Shown in pieces: positions 32,040 to 40,992 of a DNA stretch of 40,992 bases (its first letter is position 1; the number at the start of each line of letters is the position of its first letter). The notes under the pieces were generated by a model that was not told the origin of the DNA, did no database searches, and was given only the letters and a program-made list of their open reading frames with translations. Made by a program: the position numbers and the translations under genes. Source of the stretch: Calditrichota bacterium (lineage in GTDB: Bacteria; Electryoneota; B3-LCP); contig JAGVQJ010000060.1 of the NCBI GenBank assembly GCA_020051775.1, positions 1-40,992 on the forward strand, in the 5' to 3' direction.

Positions 32040-35000
32040 TCACCTTCTTTCCCCCGCCCAAAGATACCTACCCTCAGACGTGAGTCTAAACCTCTCCCTC
32101 GGCACGTTCAGCTTCCCACGGATCTTTACCACACTGGTTGGGATCTTCATTTCCTTCCTCAGATCCTCCCAGGGCACAGCCCAGGGGATGTTATCCGGCA
32201 CCGTTTGCTCCTTAACCATCTCCTTGAAGAAACGATGGAAGGGAATATCTTGACCAAATCGTTTCAGCGCTTCTTGAACTACCGCCCAGGCAGCTTGAAT
32301 GCGTGTATCATTCAACAAGGCAACCATCCACCGGTTTAACTCCACCGGGCCGCCATTCGCCTTGTGTTCCAACCACCACTCCGCCTTTTCTGAGAGCCAC
32401 CAGTAGAAAGCATCGGCCAATTCCGCGTCGTAAGCCACCGGGCCGCACTGCCAGCGGTTGCCGACCTTCCACTGCTCATCCCAGCGGCGCTTGTACACCG
32501 GCTGCTCGATGCGGCGGATGTGCTCGTTATCGCGAATCACTTCCAGCCGGGCGCGCCACAGTGCTTTGCGCTCTTCCGGCCAGCCGGAGGGGATTAGCTC
32601 ACAGGCCATATTGAAATCGCTTCCCCCGTGCGCCCAGAGAACGAAGGGGCGTTGTTCTCGTAACAAGGGCGATCCCACAGCAAGCTGTGGGGCACCATTA
32701 CCCACTGCGGGTGAATTCGTCGGTATAAGCCCATACGCCGCATATACCAGCCAATCCATTTCCTCCTGCAAAGCGATCATCTCGGCTCGTAGTCGTTCGC
32801 GGATTTCAACAGCGCGGGTAAAAGCTGCCAGTAAGTTATTGCTGGAACCGAATGGTGCACCCAAGTCCGGGTTGGGTGTGATATAACCGGACAGCGATGA
32901 ATTCCACTCGTGGTAAGCCTCCCCCGGCATTTCAAATAACTTCCTGAGTGCCAGAGACGGCAGGTGCTGCCCACAGGTCCAGCAGGCTTGGGATAATGCC
33001 GTCAGCCGGTCCGCCAGGGTGTTGCGGTTGCCGCGCAAGTTGTCGGCAATGGCCTCAGGCACGGGCAATTGTTGCACTTTACCGCCAGCAAATACTAAGT
33101 AGGTGTCTGTCGCACCATCTGAAGATTCTCTTTTGCTGAAACAGATCTGTTTAAGCCAGAGAAGGGAGGCCGATGAATTAAGCAACCCAGAAACTAAATG
33201 GTGGCTTTTAAGCTCTTTTGAGATTAGTGAGATTACTGGCGCCGTTCTCGATAACAAGTATACTGGTTCATACACAAAAAAATGGTTGTGGGTTGTAATT
33301 TCAGGGTAAATTATTCCTAACTTTTGACCCCTTTTAGTGTATCTGTAATATTCAAACCATTCAAGGCCATAATCAACTTGACTTATTCCGCCAAGCTGTG
33401 GACGATCTGAAAGGAGCGTTTTCCACGGTTTTAGTATTCTTGCCTCTGCCTCAGAAAGATGAGGTTTTAATTGCTTATCGTAAGGGAAGTGACAATACTG
33501 CCAATCCGTGACATGGTTTTTCATGAAATCTCCCTCAGCGAAGGGAATAATCTTCTCTATCGGGAAATTGGAGCGCCGAAAAAAATCCACGTCACTTACG
33601 TAAAGCTCACGAGCACCAAATACGACATCAAATCCAATGTCATCCGACAGGAAATCTCGTAATAATGCTCTTGCGTTTGCCTCAATTGCTTTTTTTGTTG
33701 ATTCACCCGTAGACTCAAAATTCCACGGCCATTTAGCTGTTTCATTTCTGGGCATATCAGAAACTGCGATTCTTGTATCCATGTAACCCGGCTGGTCATT
33801 GTGCTCTTCAATGGTCGCCCAGAGTGGAGATTGTTCCGGCGGTGTGCGTAGGTCGCCGCCGCCGGGCAGGATGGCGGTCACGCGGATGGGTTGCTTCTCG
33901 TCCGGTTTCCGGTTGCGCCCGAAGACGATGCAAGTGGGCGTCCCGTGGCCGGGGAACATCAGGCCGGAGCAATCCACCACTTTCTGCAATTCCACCGTGG
34001 GGAAGAAGTTCTCAACTAAGGGCTTGCCGAATTCCCGCTTGGCGAAGGCGTTGGAAACGATGAAACCCAACTGTCCACCGGGCCGCAGCAGCCCAAAGCT
34101 CAGCTCGAAGAAGGGGCAGAGCATATGGTACTTGCCATGACAGACACGCTTCCAGCGTTCGCGGTAAAGTTCGCGTTTGATGGGATTGCGCGCCGTAACG
34201 AAAGGCGGGTTGCCCAGGATCAGATCGAAGCCGCCGGGAATGCGCTCACGCTCGGTCAATTTCTGTTGCGTGATGGCTTCATTGACCAGGGCGAGTTCTC
34301 CGTCCAGTGTGGCCTCCGATCCCTCCGGGCGGGGGTTGAAGATGTCGGCGTAGTCTATCCGCCAGGCGAAGTTGAAGGGAGCATCGAATTCAGCACCCTC
34401 CAGTTTGCGCAGCTCAGGATAGAAGCTGGAGTCATAGGGCCGGGCGGCGATTTTTTCCAGCGTGGCTCGATCTGTGTCTACCCTCTGCATGGCTTGCTGC
34501 AAGTGGGTGATGGCTTCCTCGATGCGACGACGGTTGGCAGAGTCGGATTCATTTTCCGCCAGAATGCTAAGGCGCAGTTGATCGTCAGGCTGTCGGAGTT
34601 GTTTGATCTCTTCTTCGATGACTTTCTGGCTCAGATCCAACCGGCGGCGCAGGATTTCCACGCGCAGGCTGCGCTTCTTATCGGATTTGCGAGCCTTGTG
34701 CAGGTCGCGCCCCAGCTTGCGGAAGCGTTCGTACTCTTCTTCATACCGCTTATTGGTCTCGATCAAGACCGGCACGTCGCAGATCGTGTCCAGCAGGCTG
34801 TCGCCGCGATGGAAGTTCATCTCCAGATTGGGGAGTTGGGAGATGTTCTTCAGAGCCTGCTTGAACTGGGCGGGAGCCGCCTCGAAAGGGTCTAAGCCCA
34901 AGTCGTAATCCACGATCAACGAGAGCCAGAGACGCAAGCGGCAAATCTCCACCGCCTGCTGTTGCAGGTCTACCCCGTAAAGACAGTTTTCAACGATATT

Positions 35001-36536
35001 GGCCTTGGTGTCGTGAATCCAATTGCTGCCGGAACGACGCAGGGGATCTATAAATCCGTTAGCAGCGAACTCAGCGATATAGCGCAGATTGACCAGTTCG
35101 TGCAGCAGTCCCACCGGGAAAGCGCCGGAGCCTACTGCCGGGTCGCACATCTTGATATTGCGTAAAATCTCAAGCAGAGTGCGACCATCACCGGGTGTAA
35201 ATACTGCTTTTAGTCTGGCTTTGGATTCCTCGTCCAGGCTATCGGTCGTCTCAATATCGAATAAAACTTTAATGCGCTTTTCCCACGGGACGCTGGGCAA
35301 TTGACCTTTCAAGTATTGGCGCAGAGCTTCGCGGCAGATGAAATGCACCACGATCCGGGGTGTGTAATAGGAGCCGGTCCCCTTGCGCAGGTCAGGAGCA
35401 TTGTATTCCGCTTTTTCTTCCGCGTGCAGAATGATGGACTCGAAGACTTTCCCGAGCATTTCCGGGTCAACAGCCACGTCCTGATCCAGAGGAGTATCTT
35501 CACGCACCGTGAAATTGAAAGCTTCTAAGAGATGGTCGAAAACGAAAGTGAAAGTCGAATTGCGAATGCGCAGAGGAGGGTTGATTTTCCGCCGCTTATC
35601 ATTTTGAGCGAATTCGTCATCGTCGAACAGGCCGCCATTCAGAAAGGGAATGCCTTCAAGCTGACTGCCATCAGTTCCCGGAGCAGTAGATAAAGTCCAA
35701 AAGAGCACTTCCAGGAATTTCTCATAGTAAGTGAAATCATCTGAGGCACCGGCATACATCTTGAAATGGTCAATCAGATAATTTTTGCGGCGATTGAGCC
35801 AGCCTCGTTTTTGCAGGAAATAGAGGAAGATCAAGCGTTCCAGTAGAAGCTGAGCCTTGCTATAAGCCTGCGCAGAAGCGAGAGGTTGGCAATTCTCAAG
35901 ATCCTCCTTGATCCGCTTCAATGCCTCATCAAAGCGCTTAAAGAACTCACGAGTTAGAGGTTCTTTATCAAAAGCAGAGGCCCAGGCTTTCACCCAAGCG
36001 TCACCGGCATGAGGATCTTCAGGCCAACGCAAGGCGGGTAGGTTGTGTTCACAGAGCGTCCTAATTTGGGCGCTGCCCTGCTCCCATCCGAAAGTTGCGA
36101 GGCGGCTTTTAGCGGGAGTCTCGCCTCGGAAGTGGGCAAATGTGAATTGTTGATTCGCGGCGGTTGTGCAGATGAAAAGAAGATTCTCACGTTTCCAGGC
36201 AGGAACCAAAGGGTCGCGACGGCGATATGGGATGAGTCCACGCAGAATCTGCCGGAGGGCGGTTCGGTGAATTTTATCGTCAGCGAACTCAACTAAAAAT
36301 ATTCCCCAAGGTTGCTCAAAATCCCCTTGCGGTGACCGAAGTTGCCGTACCAAACCATCCTTCAGGACGCAGGTTTGATCCTGGCAAATTTTGAGCTCAT
36401 CTCCAGTCCAATCGAAGGTAGCGTCTTCCAGGTCAGCGCTGGTTTGCGGCCAGTCGAGATTTTGTTGCAGCATTCGGAGTAACTGCGGCAACGATCCAAT
36501 GGTGCGCAGAGTAGCCACGTCGAGAGTATTAGGCAT
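32040..36536 (-). CDS. Eco57I/PglX-like adenine-specific DNA methyltransferase
   Basis: A 1498-residue protein. The methyltransferase core has SAM motif I at 465 (DPAVGSGAFPVGLLHELVN) and catalytic motif IV NPPF at 776-779, so it should make N6-methyladenine. Between these is a long coiled-coil-like insertion (about 580-680; ERFRKLGRDLHKARKSDKKR). An N-terminal helical region (about 215-250; AYSKAQLLLERLIFLYFLQKRGWL) is typical of Eco57I, type ISP and PglX proteins. The part after 930 is a TaqI-like target-recognition domain. No clear PD-ExK nuclease is visible at the N-terminus, so cleavage probably needs a partner. It follows the SNF2/PLD gene with a 2-bp gap, the tightest link in the region. 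The ribosome site GGATGGA lies inside that upstream gene. Confidence 0.85.
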   Translation of the reverse strand: MPNTLDVATLRTIGSLPQLLRMLQQNLDWPQTSADLEDATFDWTGDELKICQDQTCVLKDGLVRQLRSPQGDFEQPWGIFLVEFADDKIHRTALRQILRGLIPYRRRDPLVPAWKRENLLFICTTAANQQFTFAHFRGETPAKSRLATFGWEQGSAQIRTLCEHNLPALRWPEDPHAGDAWVKAWASAFDKEPLTREFFKRFDEALKRIKEDLENCQPLASAQAYSKAQLLLERLIFLYFLQKRGWLNRRKNYLIDHFKMYAGASDDFTYYEKFLEVLFWTLSTAPGTDGSQLEGIPFLNGGLFDDDEFAQNDKRRKINPPLRIRNSTFTFVFDHLLEAFNFTVREDTPLDQDVAVDPEMLGKVFESIILHAEEKAEYNAPDLRKGTGSYYTPRIVVHFICREALRQYLKGQLPSVPWEKRIKVLFDIETTDSLDEESKARLKAVFTPGDGRTLLEILRNIKMCDPAVGSGAFPVGLLHELVNLRYIAEFAANGFIDPLRRSGSNWIHDTKANIVENCLYGVDLQQQAVEICRLRLWLSLIVDYDLGLDPFEAAPAQFKQALKNISQLPNLEMNFHRGDSLLDTICDVPVLIETNKRYEEEYERFRKLGRDLHKARKSDKKRSLRVEILRRRLDLSQKVIEEEIKQLRQPDDQLRLSILAENESDSANRRRIEEAITHLQQAMQRVDTDRATLEKIAARPYDSSFYPELRKLEGAEFDAPFNFAWRIDYADIFNPRPEGSEATLDGELALVNEAITQQKLTERERIPGGFDLILGNPPFVTARNPIKRELYRERWKRVCHGKYHMLCPFFELSFGLLRPGGQLGFIVSNAFAKREFGKPLVENFFPTVELQKVVDCSGLMFPGHGTPTCIVFGRNRKPDEKQPIRVTAILPGGGDLRTPPEQSPLWATIEEHNDQPGYMDTRIAVSDMPRNETAKWPWNFESTGESTKKAIEANARALLRDFLSDDIGFDVVFGARELYVSDVDFFRRSNFPIEKIIPFAEGDFMKNHVTDWQYCHFPYDKQLKPHLSEAEARILKPWKTLLSDRPQLGGISQVDYGLEWFEYYRYTKRGQKLGIIYPEITTHNHFFVYEPVYLLSRTAPVISLISKELKSHHLVSGLLNSSASLLWLKQICFSKRESSDGATDTYLVFAGGKVQQLPVPEAIADNLRGNRNTLADRLTALSQACWTCGQHLPSLALRKLFEMPGEAYHEWNSSLSGYITPNPDLGAPFGSSNNLLAAFTRAVEIRERLRAEMIALQEEMDWLVYAAYGLIPTNSPAVGNGAPQLAVGSPLLREQRPFVLWAHGGSDFNMACELIPSGWPEERKALWRARLEVIRDNEHIRRIEQPVYKRRWDEQWKVGNRWQCGPVAYDAELADAFYWWLSEKAEWWLEHKANGGPVELNRWMVALLNDTRIQAAWAVVQEALKRFGQDIPFHRFFKEMVKEQTVPDNIPWAVPWEDLRKEMKIPTSVVKIRGKLNVPRERFRLTSEGRYLWAGERR

Positions 36537-36538
36537 GG

Positions 36539-39500
36539 TCAGTTCAGTTCCATCCAGGTTTTAAGAACCGGTTTTATACCGTCGGGCGCATTAACCCTTC
36601 TGAGGTAGGTTCTATTGATGTGTTTGTCAATCAGCTTGCGAATCTCTACCAACCGCTCAGCAGCCATTTTGCAGAGACGGGGAGTATCAGGGGTTGAGCG
36701 AATGAATTGGGCGATCTCAGAAGGTTCCTCAATGATTTTCTCCGTTGTCAAATCATACAAATACCATTTCACATCACCCGCTTCGATAGTCCAATTGCCG
36801 GTTTTGATTTCTTTAGCCGGGCGAGCGTAGCAGAAGAAGACACCTTTCGCACCCTGAGCAAGAGTATCTTTGCCGCTAAAAACTTTATTCGGCATACGGT
36901 CCAGCTTTGCTTCCAGATCAGGATACTCTTTCATGAGACGTTGGAGCTCAAGACTCAGGCTTTCGCTCTGAGATTCCACTCCATCGCACAAGCGGATGAA
37001 GTCACGCAGGATCTCATAGTCATCTTCCGGCCTGAGCAACTTGCCATTTTCAATACCGAATGTTTTTGAGATCAACAGGGTTTTATGAGTGACAGTTTTA
37101 TACAATGAGAGCAACTCATTTAATTCGTCTGGGGGAAGGAAATTGTAATACTGGATATTGCCGCGAACCGGCTCCAACTCGGGATGATCAGCAACCATTT
37201 TCGCTTCAATCTCAGGATCAAGACGGCGGTCAATACGACCAATCCGCTGCATGAGGCGCACCGGGTTCCAATGCAAGTCATAGTTGATAAGTCGAGTGGC
37301 ATCCTGAAGGTTTAAACCTTCCGATAAAATATCCGTAGAAATCAAGATGCGTATTTCCTTTGATCCGCAACGCTGCAATTCTTCGCTGGAGGAGTCGTTG
37401 TAATAAGGTGCAAAAGCTTTGATAATTTCCAGACGTCCGTTCGTGCTCGCTTCTGCATCAATTTCCACCAGATCCTCAAAACCAGCCAGGCGCAATTGCT
37501 CCTCCAGGTAACGAGCGGTGTCCCGGAATTCCGAAAAAAGGAGTACTTTATTCCGTTGCAGCGTGACATCTTTCAATCCACTCAAATGTCCGCGCAGCAA
37601 TTGAACGAGAGCTTGGAGTTTTTTATCCTGCTTGGGCTCAAACTGTTTGAGTTCTCGCAGGAACATAGCGACAGTTTCAAGGTCGTTAAGCGTCTCCCCC
37701 AATAATCCCGGAACATTGAACTCCAATGGGTCTAATGGATCGCGAGAGACGAATTCATACATCTCAGGTTCGACTGCATCCTCAGCTTGGGTTTCATCTT
37801 CCTTTGATTCTGGAAATAGCGCGCCTTGTTGCAGGAGATCAAATCCGGTAATGTCCTTATTTCGGCCCAGAAAACGATTCAAATTATTCCGGTCATGTGT
37901 ATTCTGAGCATTGGCTACATAGAAAGAGATGAATTTCCACATTAAGGTATGACACGACTTCTCAAACGCCAGTACGGAACTTTCAAAACGTTTAAGGAAG
38001 GAAGTGCGAATCATCTGAACAACTTGCTGTTGCCGACCAATTTTCATGGCTATCTTTTGCCCCGTGAGATCTTCCGACCCGATATAAAAACCATCCCAAG
38101 GGCAATACATAGCCAGAGAAAAGAGAGGTTTATCCCGACGGAAAGCCTCATCCACCATATTCAGCAATTTGCCGTAGGTCTGCTTCACTGAATAGGGGAC
38201 TACTTTGGGGAGTGATGGCTGTGGAAACAGCACTTGTCCATCTTCGACCGCCAGTGATTTTTTAACATATCCTCGGCTGCGTTGCACGACCAGCTCCTCG
38301 AATAGGGCATCACTCCTAAGTATATCACCGGCTTCGGCAAGATTCGTTTCCATCGCAATATTGGGATCAGATACTGATTGTCCCATCCTCAATTCTCGCT
38401 CTAATGCAGCCTCTTTGATGCTTTTCTCTAAAAGGCGGATATGGCCAGGCAAACTGTGAATACCCAGTGGAGCCGTCTTGAAATAATCTTTCTTGCGTCG
38501 CGAAAATAATTCAGCCATGTGTTGAAAATCTGTCAGACGATTGTTCACCGGTGTGGCGGTTAACATATAGACTTGTTTGCTTTCACACAGATCACACATT
38601 GCCCAATAAATACTTCGCCGTTCTTCGCCCTCTTCGCCCCGAATCCCAGTATTGCGGAAGTGGTGGGCCTCATCAATGATAACAACATCGGCCTGTTCAC
38701 GCATCTGGCGTAGTTCATGCTGTATTTTTGTGTTATTCCGCAGTAAATCTGAATGATTATAAATCCTAAAACTCAGGAAACCACCCAATACATGCGGGAT
38801 ATACTTCCTGATCTTTGATTCCCAGACGGTTTCTCGAGCACCTTTGGGCACAAATAGAACCACAGGCTTTTTTTCTCGCACTACCAGTCTCTCAATCAGC
38901 ATAAGGCCGATATAAGTTTTACCTAATCCCACCCCATCGCAGAGAAAAGCACCGCCATATTTTTCGGCCCGTTTCAGAATACCATGATAGCCGTCTCGTT
39001 GATAGGAGGCCAGTAGTGGGTACATCTTAGAATTATTCTTCTCCCACACATCCGCAGTCAATTCATGCCCTCGTAAGAATTCCTGCAAGGACTTGGCATA
39101 GACTTCAAAGGGGGAGTACTCGCGGGTGTGGCGCTCAATGACGTGCAGAATCTCGGCAGTTACGTCCTCAGCTTTGTTCCAGTGCTCTTCGTACCATTCC
39201 TGGAGAGCATTGACTTGTGCTCCGGTGATCTGGACGTTCAGTTCAACGTTTTGGGTTAGTCCTGGCAGAGTGAAGTTGGATGATCCCACCAGTGCGAAGG
39301 AGCCGAGGACGGCTTGGCGGGCATGAGTGATGTAAGTTTTAGCGTGGAATTTGTTATCGCGGTAGACTCGACAGGTGATTTTTCGGCTTCGCAGAGCTTC
39401 GACGATGGCAGGGACTCCGGTTAGGAAGTCATTGACCTCTTTTGCATCTTCTAAGCTGCTATCCAGTTTCTGCTTGATCCAACCCAGGCCCTCGGCGAAT

Positions 39501-39733
39501 GCTTTCTGGGTACGCTGTGAAACATCACCACCCATCAAAATGCGAATGTGATCTACCTTCTGCCATTGGTCTTTAAGCCCCAGCAATGCTCCAATCTCAA
39601 AGTAACCGGTTGCAATGTCGAGGCGCTGGGCTAACGAGCAACCATCGTGAAGATAGCGCAGTACCTTCCAGTCCTGGTCGCTATTATCCACGATGAAGAG
39701 GTCGCTGCCGGTTTTGGTGGGATGGTCACCCAT
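36539..39733 (-). CDS. SNF2-family helicase fused to a PLD-type nuclease domain
   Basis: A 1064-residue protein. Residues about 10-200 are a phospholipase D-like domain: His130 and Lys132 (FHAKTYI) followed by GSSNFTLPGLTQNVE, one HKD half-site as in PLD-type restriction nucleases that act as dimers. The SNF2 motor follows: Walker A Lys272 (GVGLGKTYI), Walker B DEAHHF from Asp354, TATPVNNR (motif III), and in the C-terminal RecA domain STDILSEGLNLQ and QRIGRIDRRLDP (motif VI). The start ATG has AGGTGG upstream. It is the first gene of the five-gene operon and is 2 bp from the methyltransferase. Together they look like a restriction system: the methyltransferase marks self DNA, this protein moves on and cuts unmarked DNA (inference). 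It is related in plan to DrmD of DISARM but carries its own nuclease. Confidence 0.88.
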   Translation of the reverse strand: MGDHPTKTGSDLFIVDNSDQDWKVLRYLHDGCSLAQRLDIATGYFEIGALLGLKDQWQKVDHIRILMGGDVSQRTQKAFAEGLGWIKQKLDSSLEDAKEVNDFLTGVPAIVEALRSRKITCRVYRDNKFHAKTYITHARQAVLGSFALVGSSNFTLPGLTQNVELNVQITGAQVNALQEWYEEHWNKAEDVTAEILHVIERHTREYSPFEVYAKSLQEFLRGHELTADVWEKNNSKMYPLLASYQRDGYHGILKRAEKYGGAFLCDGVGLGKTYIGLMLIERLVVREKKPVVLFVPKGARETVWESKIRKYIPHVLGGFLSFRIYNHSDLLRNNTKIQHELRQMREQADVVIIDEAHHFRNTGIRGEEGEERRSIYWAMCDLCESKQVYMLTATPVNNRLTDFQHMAELFSRRKKDYFKTAPLGIHSLPGHIRLLEKSIKEAALERELRMGQSVSDPNIAMETNLAEAGDILRSDALFEELVVQRSRGYVKKSLAVEDGQVLFPQPSLPKVVPYSVKQTYGKLLNMVDEAFRRDKPLFSLAMYCPWDGFYIGSEDLTGQKIAMKIGRQQQVVQMIRTSFLKRFESSVLAFEKSCHTLMWKFISFYVANAQNTHDRNNLNRFLGRNKDITGFDLLQQGALFPESKEDETQAEDAVEPEMYEFVSRDPLDPLEFNVPGLLGETLNDLETVAMFLRELKQFEPKQDKKLQALVQLLRGHLSGLKDVTLQRNKVLLFSEFRDTARYLEEQLRLAGFEDLVEIDAEASTNGRLEIIKAFAPYYNDSSSEELQRCGSKEIRILISTDILSEGLNLQDATRLINYDLHWNPVRLMQRIGRIDRRLDPEIEAKMVADHPELEPVRGNIQYYNFLPPDELNELLSLYKTVTHKTLLISKTFGIENGKLLRPEDDYEILRDFIRLCDGVESQSESLSLELQRLMKEYPDLEAKLDRMPNKVFSGKDTLAQGAKGVFFCYARPAKEIKTGNWTIEAGDVKWYLYDLTTEKIIEEPSEIAQFIRSTPDTPRLCKMAAERLVEIRKLIDKHINRTYLRRVNAPDGIKPVLKTWMELN

Positions 39734-40814
39734 TGCTAACCACCTTGTGCGTAAATGTGGATCAATTCGGAAAGGCTTTCCTAAAGCTATTTAAAAATCA
39801 GGATAGAAGCAAGAAATTTTTAATCGATTTTGCAAATAATCCTGAAATTGGTTCGATCAGATCGTCAAAAGGCTGAATAACCACGAGTTCAGGCACCAAA
39901 TGGAAATTTTAAGGTGGTTCTTGCGTGGAACCGTCCCAGATCAAAAGGCTAACAGTCTTTGGAGGGTATTATTTCACACCCACTTCTCGTGCAGGTACAA
40001 TATAAGCGGAAAAACTTCTTGTGATTCATTGTTTAGTAACTCACCATCATAGGAATGCTGCTTTTAAACCGTATTTTATGGCTCACCCGATTGGCAATTC
40101 GGATTCACAACTGCAAACTCCAGCGCTTAGGGAGTTTATCTAATCTTCAATCGGGAATCGGCCCTGAGATGAATTGTTATACCTGCGGGAAAAGTGGGGC
40201 ATAATACTAACTAAAGTGCATTATATTGTATAGAAAATAATTATTTTTGACGCACAGACACCGCTTCAGACCTATTTTCTCGCACTTAAAAAATATCGAT
40301 TTGTTGTAATTTAAAGATTTACAACACGAAATCGTCAAGAATTTGGATTGTTTATTCGGGAGTTTTGTGCGTGTTTTGACAGGTTTTTATTAGCGGTCGT
40401 GTAAAAGAAAGGCATTTGACCTTAATTCTATTCCTGATGTGCCAATAATCCACAATTCTAATAATGTTTCAAAGTAAAATATCCAAATCGTCATGAATGG
40501 AAAGCTTTTCAAAATAAAATAAAAAGAGCTTGACTTTCCCTGAAATGCTTCATATATTTGAATCAAGTATCTGAAATAATCCCTCTCACCGTTGCAACCC
40601 TGGACAGGATGTACAGGGCTCGCCGATAAATTACGATTCGCTGCAACTTTATCCGTATCTGAAATAAACAGATCCGCTAAAATAAGCACTCCCCGCAGCA
40701 CGCACATCTTAAAAGAATGAAAAATTCGTATTTGTGTCTGTAGCTCGAGAAGACAGACCGATCTCTACGGATTTTTCATTTATGCGGAAATTTTCGTGAT
40801 GCAAAAAATTGCAC
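39734..40814. other. A+T-rich region without a supported gene
   Basis: About 1.1 kb separates the SNF2 gene from the next promoter. The longest frame (40390-40707, - strand, 105 codons) lacks a ribosome site and resembles no family. A short imperfect direct repeat, CAGATC followed by AAAAGGCT, occurs near 39858 and 39938. The promoter of the defence-like operon must lie in the part close to 39734, but I cannot place it with confidence. No tRNA, attachment repeat or transposase remnant is seen. This may be the right edge of the element. Confidence 0.5.
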
Positions 40815-40843
40815 TTGATTTTGATACACTAATTGGGTATATT
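40815..40843 (+). promoter_or_regulatory. promoter of the gene beginning at 40944
   Basis: TTGATT (40815-40820) and TATATT (40838-40843) with 17 bp between them, about 100 bp before an ATG with a good ribosome site. Confidence 0.55.
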
Positions 40844-40943
40844 ACCAGCAACTTTGATCACCGACCAGCACCTGTGCGATCACTTTTCCACGGACATCGT
40901 TGCCTAAAAATACTTCAATCATCTTACTTTTCTGGAGGCTATT

Positions 40944-40992
40944 ATGAAGCGTGGGAAATCAAGGATTATCCAAGCGATTGGAATCCTCATGG
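40944..40992 (+). CDS. N-terminus of a probably exported protein (cut by the window end)
   Basis: Sixteen codons are visible, starting with MKRGKSRIIQAIGILM. TGGAGG (40933-40938) stands 5 bp before the ATG and a promoter lies 100 bp upstream, so this is a real start. The basic N-terminus followed by a hydrophobic run suggests a signal peptide. The function cannot be told. Confidence 0.6.
   Translation, partial: MKRGKSRIIQAIGILM

Larger units (their letters stand above)
23976..39733. mobile_element. integrative element at tRNA-Arg(CCT) with defence-like cargo
   Basis: The left edge is inferred at the 3' end of the tRNA gene, next to a tyrosine integrase and an excisionase-like gene. Inside are an unknown protein, opposed 9-bp repeat arrays, a prim-pol/DUF3987 replication protein and a five-gene operon resembling phage defence. 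All genes are on the - strand and visibly richer in A+T than the housekeeping genes to the left. No second copy of the tRNA 3' end is seen to the right, so the right edge is only taken as the last recognisable gene; the element may extend further. Confidence 0.6.

Noticed and set aside
34125..34895. 256-codon + strand frame inside the methyltransferase gene
   Set aside because: It is antisense to the methyltransferase core containing NPPF; the product resembles no family.
28881..39733. Complete DISARM, Qat, Dpd or BREX system
   Set aside because: drmA/drmB, QatA/QatD, the TGT-like DpdA and PglZ/BrxC are all missing from the window, so none of these names is justified for the whole operon.
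40390..40707. 105-codon - strand frame in the A+T-rich right end
   Set aside because: No ribosome site, no recognisable domain, and unusual composition. Left unannotated.
23984..40992. Second copy of the tRNA 3' end (right attachment site)
   Set aside because: I looked for the CGCGCCAGGGGTAC segment to the right of the integrase on both strands and found none.
1..40992. CRISPR array, rRNA genes or insertion sequences
   Set aside because: No regularly spaced repeats of 24-40 bp, no rRNA-like sequence and no transposase are visible.

Overview
The window looks like a chromosomal segment of an uncultured Gram-negative bacterium from the Fibrobacteres-Chlorobi-Bacteroidetes superphylum or a nearby candidate phylum (Zixibacteria or KSB1-like; inference). 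Two large exported proteins end in type IX secretion (T9SS) sorting domains with the PNPFN motif, and a serine palmitoyltransferase-like enzyme resembles the Bacteroidetes form. No rRNA or other phylogenetic marker fixes the lineage.

Left part (1-13.2 kb, all + strand): the tail of a creatininase-family gene, a YgjP-type metallopeptidase, a 1378-residue gingipain-like C25 protein whose catalytic His position is Glu, a run of prolyl oligopeptidase, aspS and rlmB, then a strong promoter that opens a structured leader ending in a terminator-like hairpin before yjbQ, and an XPB-N-terminal-domain-like protein. Terminator hairpins at 13.05-13.17 kb separate this block from genes facing the other way.

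Middle part (13.2-23.7 kb, all - strand): a beta-helix T9SS surface protein, then four genes read in the order serine palmitoyltransferase-like, GT-C membrane glycosyltransferase, YghO/GNAT-like acyltransferase and SDR reductase. I interpret these as a bacterial ceramide or glycosphingolipid locus. Upstream of it lie a DUF4870-like membrane protein and proS, which overlap; proS has a promoter covered by a perfect palindrome. Short palindromes with a GGGTCG/CGACCC core recur between genes.

Right part (23.9-39.7 kb): a tRNA-Arg(CCT) gene, with its own promoter, borders an integrated element. The element carries a tyrosine integrase, an excisionase-like HTH protein, an unknown protein, two opposed triplets of 9-bp repeats, a prim-pol/DUF3987 replication protein with a leader that can form two competing hairpins, and a tight five-gene operon: SNF2 helicase with a PLD nuclease domain, a large Eco57I/PglX-like adenine methyltransferase, a small kinase-like protein, an unknown helical protein and a QueC-like PP-loop enzyme with a C-terminal winged helix-like extension. 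This operon looks like a defence cassette that does not match a complete named system I know. No second attachment site is visible.

The last 1.2 kb is almost gene-free and A+T-rich, and ends with a promoter and the first codons of a probably exported protein.
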